A DNA stretch of 64,000 nt from Guadua angustifolia. Taxonomy: Eukaryota; Streptophyta; Magnoliopsida; Poales; Poaceae. The DNA lies in the NCBI GenBank assembly GCA_036346375.1, contig CM070515.1, positions 20,978,423 to 21,042,422 on the forward strand, read 5' to 3'. Shown piece after piece: positions 56,481-64,000 of this stretch (within the stretch, counting starts at the first letter, position 1; each line of letters begins with the position of its first letter). Under the pieces are notes generated by a model. The model worked only from the letters and a program-made list of their open reading frames with translations. It was not told the origin of the DNA and ran no database searches. The position numbers and the translations under genes are program-made.

Positions 56481-56777
56481 TATCACTGCCGGTTGATAGT
56501 CGAACCGACAATGATAAATCACTACCGGTTTTTTATATAAACCGGCAGTGATATCTTCTTATCACTGCCGGGTCTCTCTAAACCCGGCAATGATATTGCC
56601 TCCATTCGTGCGGGAAAATTATAATATTCTTATCACTGCCGGTTGAAGTTAGAACCGGCAGTGATAATATTATCATTGCCGGTTGAAATTAGAACCGGCA
56701 GTGACAATATTATCACTGTTGGCTCGGGCCTAACCGGCAGTGATGGGGCGTCGTGGATGAAGCAGTCTGTAGTAGTG
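56481..56777. repeat. Outer subterminal array and right terminus of CACTA-2
   Basis: At least four inverted pairs of TATCACTGCCGGTT and AACCGGCAGTGATA, each with a short loop, then GATGAAGCAGTCTGTAGTAGTG ending at 56777. Each pair can form a hairpin. Such motifs are the presumed TNPA binding sites. Confidence 0.85.
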
Positions 56778-57008
56778 CCCATTCCATAGATCTAGATGTT
56801 TGATGCGTCGACACCAGCTGGTAAGTGACATCCATTCCATGATATTGTATTTAGTTTCCGAAGTGTTCTTCTCTAACTTTCCTGGTAGCATTGTCAAGGG
56901 GTCATGTTAGCTTGGCTATGGTGCTAACTAGAAAAGAGTACAGTTGTCTTGGTGAACTTGGTCTGAATATTTTTGCGGAACTAACAAATCTTCATGTGGC
57001 CATCTCAG

Positions 57009-57542
57009 GAAATTCCTGTTACTCTACCCACAGCATCCCCGGCTTCGAAGAAAGTAGTCACGAATCTCCCAATTATCATCGTCACCAAAGAGATCATCGC
57101 TTGATTTGGCGATGCAATTCAATGTGCTATTTGCTTGGAAAAGGTGGTGATGGAATGTAACGTGCTAGAGATGCCCTGCAAGCATCTTTTCCATACTCCA
57201 TGCCTCAAGCCATGGCTGGTAATGCTATCTACAGCGATCCTCCTATATATTGTTGATGCACTAGGTATACCTGAATTTGAGTACACTACAAATTAATTGA
57301 GCCATCATGTTCATTTTTCTCTACAGGGCGCTATGAACTGAAGACTGATGACACTACAAATGAAAGCTGCCTGCCCAATTTGCTGCTATGAACTGAAGAC
57401 TGATGACACTACATATGAAAGCTGGAAAGAGCATGCGCGCGAAGCAGCGGAGATGATGGCAGCGGCAAATGCTGGAAGATCTGGAGGATCGATCAAGTCA
57501 ATCAACCAACAATTGAAGGGCCAAGAAGAACCCTTGCAATAA
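57009..57542 (+). pseudogene. RING-H2 E3 ubiquitin ligase, AIP2-like, last two exons
   Basis: Exon 57009-57219 (acceptor CTCAG, donor GTAATG) encodes PVTLPTASPASKKVV, then QCAICLEKVVMECNVLEMPC and KHLFHTPCLKPWL. Exon 57327-57542 encodes CPICCYELKTDDTTYESWKE, an Ala-rich helix and a stop at 57540-57542. Together these give the C-x2-C, C-x-H-x2-H-x2-C, C-x2-C ligands of RING-H2 ligases related to AIP2. An in-frame TGA stands in exon 1 just before the RING (TGATTTGGCGATGC, about 57101), probably from a CGA codon. A 55-base tandem duplication (57330-57384 and 57385 onward) spoils the start of exon 2. Earlier exons are not recognised; the CACTA-2 terminus is only 230 bases upstream. Confidence 0.8.
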
Positions 57543-58000
57543 AGAATGTCATGGATCTATCTTTGAGTGATCAGTTTCCCTGTGGAAATTGCAACAATTA
57601 ATCGCTCAAGAGGTAAGCGCAAATGGTGTTTTATGTTTTGTCCTAGAATCGTCGTGTTGCATCTGTTGTGAATAAATAAGACCTGAGAAGTCATATGGAA
57701 TTGTTACTTGTTTTGTAATAAATGGGACATTAGGACCCTTTTGGAGATTGGCTTAGAGCTTTGCATCACAAATGCAGCCCTATTAATACCATGATTGATA
57801 TAGCAACGGAAAGAATATATAAAATGGAGTCACTCCCAAAGTAAAACATTGTTTTTGTTTCAGTGGCATAGCGGTTGATTTTAGGCAAGTTAAGCTCCTC
57901 AAATCCCCTTTTTAGATGAAATACTAGTTTAAGATAGCATCACCTGCTTCTACGATGTTGCACAAACCAACCTCGGCGTTGTCACGACACAGATACATGT
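57543..58000. other. 3' flank of the RING gene, no gene seen
   Basis: Non-coding, AT-rich, probably includes the 3' UTR of the RING-H2 gene. Confidence 0.4.
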
Positions 58001-58284
58001 CAACAGCATATCTAGTATAAACCCACCTTAGGACATTAACCATGCGATCCTCAACATGAATCATTCGATCTGAACTTTAACACACGAGATGGAGGTGTGA
58101 TGAATTCATAACAAATTAAGACGTTTTTGTAAGATGGTTGGAGAGTCCAATAGTTTTCTATAAAAAAAATTAAGGTGTTGGAAGTCCATCCCAACTCCAT
58201 CTCAGGCTTTGAATCTAAATCAAATGATTCACGTTGAAGGTTAAATGAGTAACACCTTAAGGTGGGTTTACACTAGATATGTTG
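58001..58284. mobile_element. Foldback MITE
   Basis: The left arm CAACAGCATATCTAGTATAA + ACCCACCTTAGGACA is the near reverse complement of the right arm ending ACACCTTAAGGTGGGTTTAC + ACTAGATATGTTG. The similarity extends about 90 bases into each arm (through CGATCCTCAACATGAATCAT and ATGATTCACGTTGAAGG). A central unpaired part of about 100 bases remains. Superfamily and target duplication are not determined. Confidence 0.7.
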
Positions 58285-58818
58285 CCATAGTTATCATCTA
58301 TGTTTAATAGCGCTTTTATGCACTTTCATAAAACTATATAAGTATATAGGTAGTGTACTTGTGGTTGGTTGCAAATAAGACTATCAAATTGCTTTTAACA
58401 TTACGCTTTTCATAATTACTAGAGAGTATTAAAGCAATTGTAATTTTTACTATGTTATTGGCAGTACTATGTGCTGACAAAACCAAAGGGGTCACAAATC
58501 TAAATAATTTCTTATTTCTCATTTTAGTACAAATTACTTTCACAAAATTTAACAACACACGGGTAAACTTTCACACAATAGTTTTATCAAGGCAATTTTA
58601 TTATAATGCGTCTCAGCACAGTTCAGCAAATTAAATCAAGCTTAGATTAATCAAAGCAAGACGCAGGAGGTTGCATATAAATTGGCAGACCACATTTCAA
58701 TCTCTAGCTATACACTGGCTAGCTCATGTGATTGGAAGAGGTCCACAACGTCATGCATGGTTCACATAAGAGATGAGATGAAACAATACTAGAGTTAGCA
58801 CCATTCATGAATAGGTCG
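58285..58818. other. 3' flank of RBR copy B
   Basis: AT-rich, no frame of interest. In the minus sense it follows the RBR stop codon and should include its 3' UTR. Confidence 0.4.
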
Positions 58819-58891
58819 TCATGCTCCAGGGCAGCCATCATGTATCAGATTCCACGGCTTCCCACATCCATAGCAGAACTCAAAGCCACAC
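58819..58891 (-). CDS. RBR E3 ubiquitin ligase, copy B, exon 2
   Basis: After the acceptor ATGGCAG the exon completes RING2: the split Arg codon, then CGFEFCYGCGKPWNLIHDGC and PGA, with stop TGA at 58821-58819. CG, FC and GC supply the last zinc ligands of RING2. The phase matches exon 1 (AG at its end plus G here). This exon shows no damage. It is also the model for the copy A exon 2, which is not in the window. Confidence 0.88.
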
Positions 58892-59018
58892 CTGCCATTG
58901 GATCAAAAACCACAAATTAATACATATGAAATGCCAAAAATATATTAATCTGTAGTAATTAAGTTAATTTTCTGCACAACAAGCACAGTACTACTACTTA
59001 CACAGCAAGTCACTCCCA

Positions 59019-59458
59019 AGTCGATCCATAGATCCCAAATTGGAGAAACGTATCTACTGTGTTTTATACGGATTTCCTATGTATTGCACTTGAAGTTCAC
59101 AGTTGAGGAATGAACACTATCCCCTTCTAGTAAGCCTCCCTTCTATGCATGGACTCCGTCCCCTTTTAGTTCCTCACACACACCGCAATCCGTCGGTTGC
59201 CGGCGCCGCCGGTTGCCCCAGATGCCGAAATCCTCCCTCACCGAATTAATGCCCGGCCCACTTCTTTTCGTTATATTAAAGGAATGTGCCGGAGGCCATA
59301 GCAAGGAAGAGCGGCTCGTCGGAGACAAAGAAGAAGACGTGAGGGAGAAGGCGGAGGTGTGCGACCTCACCGGAGATATGGCAGGAAGAGACATGGGAGA
59401 GGAGCGGCATTCAGTCTGTAGTTATGACTGAATATTCGTTCCACGGACACGTCCTATG
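59019..59458. repeat. Segmental duplication, copy B, left piece
   Basis: Partner of 2199-2659. The right piece resumes at 63718 after the hAT element and runs to the window edge with exon 1. Confidence 0.9.
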
Positions 59459-60244
59459 CAGGGCCGTTCCTGGGCCAGGGCATTAGGGGCGACGGCCTAG
59501 GGCCCCTGAGAACTAGGGCACCCCCGGCCCAACTCCACCCAAGGCCCAGACGCCTAGTACCAGTAGCATATCTGTCTCGTTCCTCCCCCCAAATGCGAAA
59601 TCTCTAATCCCCAATCCCGTTCGGCCGTTCCTCCCCCCAAATCTCAAATCTACAATTCCCAATCCCTCTCCCCACTGCATGCCATCGCTGCCTTCCCTTC
59701 CCTAGGCGGCTTGGCAACGGCAAGCGCAGCTCACCACCAATTTATGGAGAGGATGCAGACCATGCGGTGTCCGCTCCATCCGACGAGGCGACGAATCTCG
59801 CTCGGCTGCTCCGTCCGACGAATCCCACTCAACCACTTCCGACGAATCCCACTCCGCTCGGCTCCTCTGCCTCCGCCGCTCCTCCCCACTGTGGTCCAAA
59901 CCATCCAGAGAAGTTGCAGGCGCCACACGCCTCCACACAAACCACCATCGGCCCACACCACATGCCAGCCTGCAAGGCGCAGCCTCTCGCCTCCGCTCCT
60001 CCCAGTCCCACGAAGCCCACGGCCGCCCCCACGCAGACGCTAGTCACCACCGACGCCTCGGCCGACCTCCGCTCCCTCCCACCACCAGAAGCGGTTAGCC
60101 CCCACGCAGACAGTCGCCCGATCCCAGTTTTAGGCTTTCACCTTTCAGCAGACAGCATCACAGTAGTCAGCAGCTCCCCCCATCTTCTACAGTCAGGGAG
60201 TCCTTCCAATCTGTGAATTTATTATTTGTTCTACAATTATTGCA
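59459..60244 (+). other. hAT 5' region
   Basis: The terminal repeat is followed by GGGCCCCTGAGAACTAGGGC-type subterminal sequence and C-rich sequence (TTCCTCCCCCCAAAT twice), probably promoter and 5' UTR. A 149-codon proline/serine-rich frame (59767-60216) overlaps an 110-codon frame in another phase; neither has a domain, so I treat them as incidental. Confidence 0.5.
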
Positions 60245-62686
60245 ATGTCATCTAGGAAGTACTTGTCTGGAAGCGAAAAAAAAAAAAGAAAACGTGTAGA
60301 TGAATTATAGAGACACAGAGAGGTGCCATTAACAAATTCTTTAGAACTAATGTAGATTCATCTACAAATCCTGAGAACTTAGCGATAATTTGTGTTGAAG
60401 AACAGTCTAATCAAGAAGTAGATCCTAATCAAGAAGTAGATGATAATGATGTTATAAGGTGCATGAAAATTTAGCTAGTCCATCTAGTTCGAGATACTTT
60501 AAGTGGCAATAAAGATTTTACAATGGATATTTATGACCCAAGAAATTGGGATAACCTTGATAATAAAGCTAGGGACATTTTAGTGGAAAAGGGACCTATA
60601 AGAGAAGAAAATATGACATTCCCCTTAGATAATACCTCTAGACATTTTTCATCTGCTTATTATTAAAAAAATGAGTAATGGGGAGATACATGATAGAAAA
60701 TGGTTGGTTTATTCAAAGCATGTTGATAAAGTGTATTGTTTTTGTTGTAAGCTTTTCAAATCTAATATGAACAAGAGTTCATTAGCTGATAATGGTTTGA
60801 ATGATTGGAAACACCTTAGTTCTAGGCTCAAAGACCATGAAAATAGTGTTGAGCATATTACTAACATGAACACTTGGAATGAATTAAGAATAAGACTAGG
60901 AAAAATGGAAACAATTGATAAAGAGTTGCAACAAGAAATTACAAAGGAGAAAGAGCGATTGAGACATGTTTTAGTTAGAATACTTGCCATTGTGAAGTCT
61001 CTTAGTAAACGTAGTTTGGCTTTTCGAGGATCTAATGATAGACTTTACCAAGACAATAATGGTAATTTCTTAGCATGTGTTGAAATGATTGCAGAATTTG
61101 ATTTGGTGATGCTAGATCATCTTAGACGCATTACAGGTAATGAAATCCATCACCATTATCTTAGTCCTAAAATTCAAAATGAGTTAATTTCACTTTTAGC
61201 ACATAGTGTTACAAGTTCTATCATAAAGATTGTTAAAGATGCCAAATATTTTTCTGTAATTCTTGATTGTATTAGATGTGTTAATATCTCAAGTACCCAA
61301 ATTAATATAGAAGAGTTCTTTTTAGAGTTCTTGAATGTGGATGATACATCTGGTTTAGGGCTTTTTAATGAATTGTTAAATGCTATAAAGTCTTTTGGCC
61401 TTAATGTTGATGATATAAGGGGACAAGGTTATGACAATGGTTTTAACATGAAAGGGAAGCACCAAAGGGTACAAAAACGATTGCTTGATATGAACCGAAG
61501 AGCTTTATATATGCCATGTGCTTGTCATAGTCTTAATCCTACTCTTTGTGATATGGCAAATTCTTGTAGTAAAGCTATTTCATTTTCTGGAATTGTGCAA
61601 CGGATATATGTATTATTTTCAAGTTCTCCTAAAAGATGGAAACTTTTGCTTGATCATGTTCCAAATTTAACAGTTAAACCTTTGTCTAATACTCGTTGGG
61701 AGAGTCGTATCAAAAGTGTTAAAGCTATTAGATACCAAGCTCTACAAATAAGGTTAGCTTTGTTAGAGGTATGCAAGTCTTCTGATGACCCTAAGTCAAA
61801 GAGTGATGCGAAGAATATGTATGATGTTCTTGGAACTTTTGATTTTTTACTTGGTATGGTCATTTGGCATGATATTTTATTTTCCGTGAACATGGTAAGT
61901 AAAAAGTTACAATCTTCACCTATGTGCATTGATTCTGCCCTACAACAAATAGAAGGCATAATGCAATATTTTGATAAGTATAGAAATGAAGGATTTGCAT
62001 CTAGTTTGAACATTGCTAAAGGTCTTGCATCTGAAATGAAGATAGAACCATCATTTCCAATAAAACATCGTGCTATTAGGAAAAAACAATTTGATGAAAG
62101 TGATCACATTGAAGAAGTTCTAACTGCTCAAAAGGCTTTTGAAGCTAATTATTTCTTAGTTATGGTAGATATGGCTATTACTTCTTTAAAAATAGATTTG
62201 AGGAACTTCAAACATTTAAAGGTATATTCGGATTTTTACTTAGCTCAAAAAGCATGAAGTCATTGGATGACATTAAATTAAGAAAGTGTTGTACTAAATT
62301 TGTAGAAACTTTTTCTCAGAATGAATCATGTGATGTTGAATTAGATGATCTTTGTTCAGAATTAAGAGTGTTGCAAATGACTTTACCAAATGATTCAATG
62401 CCTGCAATTGAAATTTTTGAGTTTATTAGAGATGTAGATTGTTATCCAAATATTTCAATTGCTTATATAATATTATTCATCGTACTGTGGATCAGTAGTA
62501 TCATTTGAAAGAACCTTTTCAAAGTTGAAATTATTGAAAAACTATTTGAGATCAACAATGTCACAAGAAAGGTTAAATGGTTTAGCTACTTTATGCATAG
62601 AAAAGGCTATGTTGGATCACATTGATATGGATAGTATTATCAATGATTTTGCATGTAGAAATGTAAGAAGAAATTGTTTTATATGA
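60245..62686 (+). pseudogene. hAT transposase, ZMYM1-like with TTF zinc finger
   Basis: Start ATG 60245 (MSSRKYLSGSEKKKRKRVDE). A one-base loss follows at once and gives a stop at 60308-60310. A second piece begins at 60523 (DIYDPRNWDNLDN, DILVEKGPIREEN) and shifts at 60664. The main 528-codon frame (60671-62257) holds the TTF-type finger (WLVYSKHVDKVYCFCCKLF), the DUF4371 region, FSVILDC, GLNVDDIRGQGYDNGFNMKG, MPCACHSLNPTLCDMA, and NTRWESRIKSVKAI. After ILDC the usual segment is missing in frame. The next piece, 62254-62508, is in frame +1, and the C-terminal hAT dimerisation part (VSFERTFSKLKLLKNYLRST, MSQERLNGLATLCIEKAM) is at 62495-62686. At least four disruptions make it inactive as written. 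Confidence 0.9.
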
Positions 62687-62812
62687 TTATTATACTTTGA
62701 TGGGCTTGTTTGTTATAATGACAGGATAGGGAAATGCTAACAAGGTTATGTGGATAGGGAAATTGTTTTATATGATTATTATACTTTGATGGGCTTGTTT
62801 GTTATAATGACA
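62671..62812. repeat. 53-base direct repeat between transposase and PLC parts
   Basis: AAATTGTTTTATATGATTAT... to ...TTATAATGACA at 62671-62723 recurs at 62760-62812, offset 89 bases. It marks the junction where transposase sequence ends and captured sequence begins. Confidence 0.9.
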
Positions 62813-62829
62813 AGAATATGCCTTTGTAG

Positions 62830-63521
62830 CATCTCCCTCCCCTGTCATTATAACATTAGAAGACCACCTTACATCAGATCTTCAGGCCAAAGTAGCTACG
62901 GTAATTGTATTCTCTTTGTATGATTAATATCCCAGTCCACGTGATTCTATTGTAGCTAGTTCAGAAATTTTGTTTTAGATGGTCCTTAAAGTATTCGGAG
63001 ACATCCTGTATTACCCTAAAGCAAAATATCTCCACGAATTTCCTTCACCTGAAGCTCTAAAAGGACGTGTCATCCTCTCAACAAAACCCCCAAAGGAGTA
63101 CCTTGAATCAAAGGGTGGTGCAATCAAAGAGAGAAAGTGAAGAAGCAGCATGGGGAATAGAAGTCCAAGACACTGAGGATGAGATGCTAGCTGCTGACAA
63201 GGTACTGGTTTTCAGTTCTGCTATATGTTTCTTTTTTGTTTTGTTAGTCTACAATGTTTGTCCGCTAATATTTTACTAAATGGTGCTCTAGCAGCATCAG
63301 GAGGATCTGTTATACCGCGAAAGATTTGTGGAAGATGATGAGCAGAAAATGTGCCAGCATCTGGCACCAGAGTATAAACACCTCATTACAATCAAGGCAG
63401 GAAAGCCAAAGGGTGCTGTAGTTGATGCCTTGAAGAGTGATCCAGACAAAGTTAGGCGCCTCAGTATGAGCGAGCAAGAACTTGCCAAAGTGGCAGCACG
63501 TCATGACCGCAACATTGTGAG
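62830..63521 (+). pseudogene. Captured PI-specific phospholipase C gene fragment
   Basis: Three exons with introns kept. Exon 62830-62900 (PVIITLEDHLTSDLQAKVAT) stops at GTAATT. Exon 62979-63201 (MVLKVFGDILYYPKAKYLHE, FPSPEALKGRVILSTKPPKE, then WGIEVQDTEDEM) has a donor GTACTG. The last exon, about 63292-63521, holds APEYKHLITIKAGKPKGAVV and SMSEQELAKVAARHDRNIVR. This is the end of the X catalytic box, the variable linker and the beginning of the Y box of plant PI-PLC. The two catalytic His of the X box would lie further upstream and are not present, so no enzyme can result. A one-base shift in the second exon (about 63133) also breaks it. The intact source gene is not in the window. Confidence 0.9.
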
Positions 63522-63717
63522 GTTCGTTTGGTAAATACATTTAATTGCTTAGCGAAAGCTGTGATAGAGGCAAGAGCATATCGTCTTCCCATGCATCGAA
63601 ATTCTTAATGTCCATATTGATTGATATATATATAAGATATGTTCTATGTTTTTTAGACTATAAGACCCTCACTTTTGATTTTGCTCTAGGACCCTCAAAA
63701 TGTTTGGAACGGCCCTG
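63522..63717 (+). other. hAT 3' end
   Basis: Short AT-rich sequence, with ACTATAAGACCCTCACTTTT and CTCTAGGACCCTC repeated-type words near the terminal repeat. Position suggests subterminal binding sites. Confidence 0.5.
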
Positions 63718-63742
63718 GTCCTATGTACATATTAGTACGTAC

Positions 63743-64000
63743 CTGCATGTGATGTGCAGGCAGCCATGGGACTTCTCAACGTAAAATCTGCAGCGCGGGC
63801 AGCGCTTCCACTTGCACTCCCGGGCAGCCTCCACTAGCATCAGGTCCTCCTGGCCACGCTCCCCACGCCGAGCCGCTCGAACTCGGCGCAGCTCACGCCG
63901 GCGTGCCACGGCACGCTGCACCGCGCGCAGAACAGCCGCCAGCACCCCTGGCACTCCGACTGCGTCACGCACTCCTCCGCTGCCTCGCCGTCGTCGGCCA
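63743..64000 (-). pseudogene. RBR E3 ubiquitin ligase, copy B, exon 1 (cut by window end)
   Basis: Same exon as 2677-3271 with few substitutions. RING2 residues (CKWKRCPRCRFYVEKSHGC, LHITC) are intact. Upstream the frame is lost: a C-run is four long at 63861-63864 but five in copy A (2795-2799). Residues further upstream therefore appear in a wrong frame (RDAVGVPGVLAAVLRAV) although the DNA still matches the IBR of copy A. RING1 is beyond the window. The break lies between IBR and RING2, different from the one in copy A. Confidence 0.85.

Larger units (their letters stand above)
25470..56777 (-). mobile_element. CACTA-2 complex with Ulp1-bearing gene; left end not found
   Basis: The right terminus is TCTGTAGTAGTG at 56766-56777 (inverse CACTACTACAGA), preceded by palindromic subterminal repeats. 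Genes run leftward: TNP2 (54158 to 36612, interrupted) then a TNPA/DUF8039/Ulp1 gene (about 35600 to 30130). A second, partial copy of the latter gene's 5' half lies at about 29650-25470. No matching CACTA terminus was found on the left, so the element is either truncated there or this is two elements, one partial. The flanking 3-bp duplication cannot be tested. Confidence 0.7.
59459..63717 (+). mobile_element. hAT transposon with captured phospholipase C fragments
   Basis: Ends CAGGGCCGTTCC and GGAACGGCCCTG form a perfect 12-base inverted repeat. GTCCTATG at 59451-59458 and 63718-63725 is the 8-bp target duplication typical of hAT; copy A has this octamer once, at 2652-2659. The element encodes a damaged ZMYM1-like transposase on the plus strand (60245-62686) and then PLC exons (62830-63521). 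Length is 4259 bases. The transposon is inserted in antisense to the RBR gene. Confidence 0.97.
58892..63742 (-). other. Intron of RBR copy B, holding the hAT element
   Basis: Bounded by donor GTACGT (63742 downward) and acceptor CAG (58894-58892). Without the hAT element and one 8-bp duplication it would be near 590 bases. The part 59019-59458 matches copy A 2199-2659. A GC-rich minus frame at 59143-59394 lies in it and is not thought to be coding. Confidence 0.85.

Noticed and set aside
59143..59394. A coding exon in the RBR intron (minus frame with Ser-rich start)
   Set aside because: The equivalent stretch in copy A is broken, and clean donor and acceptor sites join the two RBR exons across it.
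59767..60216. A 149-codon proline-rich gene in the hAT 5' region
   Set aside because: No domain, an overlapping frame of similar openness, and C-rich composition explain it; the transposase starts just downstream.
2677..64000. A functional ubiquitin or SUMO gene cluster (two RBR, RING-H2 and Ulp1)
   Set aside because: The RBR genes are duplicates, the Ulp1 domain belongs to a transposon and the RING gene is a fragment; their proximity has no shared regulation or order that would need a functional reason.

Overview
This window is plant nuclear DNA, most probably from a grass. Short GC-rich coding exons (an RBR ubiquitin ligase) sit between AT-rich introns, and nearly everything else is transposable elements of cereal type: CACTA elements with TNP2 and TNPA-like genes, a Tat-lineage Ty3/gypsy element with an antisense extra ORF, a Ty1/copia element, 5'-truncated LINEs, Tourist-like MITEs and a hAT element. 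The species cannot be fixed from sequence alone. I found no RNA gene and no CRISPR array.

Layout. 1-2198: end of an LTR retrotransposon. 2199-3271: intron and exon 1 of RBR gene copy A (minus). 3594-3875: a long foldback. 4120-4475: a Tourist-like MITE. 5029-15095: a PIF/Harbinger-like element (TTA target duplication) holding a CACTA element, CACTA-1, at 5732-14833 (AAG duplication). 15700-16170: a degenerate tandem repeat. 16435-19411: the 3' part of an ARID-PHD gene (plus), damaged, with a LINE in one intron. 19773-24512: a young copia element with matching LTRs (GTAAC duplication). 24769-25183: a LINE 3' end. 25470-56777: a CACTA complex, CACTA-2 (minus), holding a TNP2 gene, a TNPA-like gene with DUF8039 and a Ulp1-type protease, and a second partial copy of that gene. 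The CACTA-2 TNP2 gene is split by a solo-LTR-like insertion (37876-52213, TTCAT duplication), which is itself split by a 12.5 kb Tat gypsy element (39023-51497, AGTGG duplication). 57009-57542: a broken RING-H2 gene beside the CACTA-2 terminus. 58819-64000: RBR gene copy B (minus), whose intron carries a 4.26 kb hAT element (59459-63717) that contains fragments of a phosphoinositide-specific phospholipase C gene.

How the parts relate. The two RBR copies are a direct-orientation duplication about 61 kb apart. Copy A keeps one uninterrupted copy of the 8-bp site that flanks the hAT element in copy B, so the window holds its own filled and empty site. Host genes are few (RBR twice, ARID-PHD, AIP2-like RING) and each shows at least one disabling change. 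Many changes are one-base gains or losses in short homopolymers, so consensus error in the assembly must be excluded before these genes are called dead.

Most biologically interesting: the hAT element with intron-retaining PLC exons; the three-level nest in CACTA-2; the Ulp1-bearing CACTA gene and its partial duplicate; and a 103-residue acidic ORF with its own TATA box between palindromic subterminal arrays of CACTA-2.
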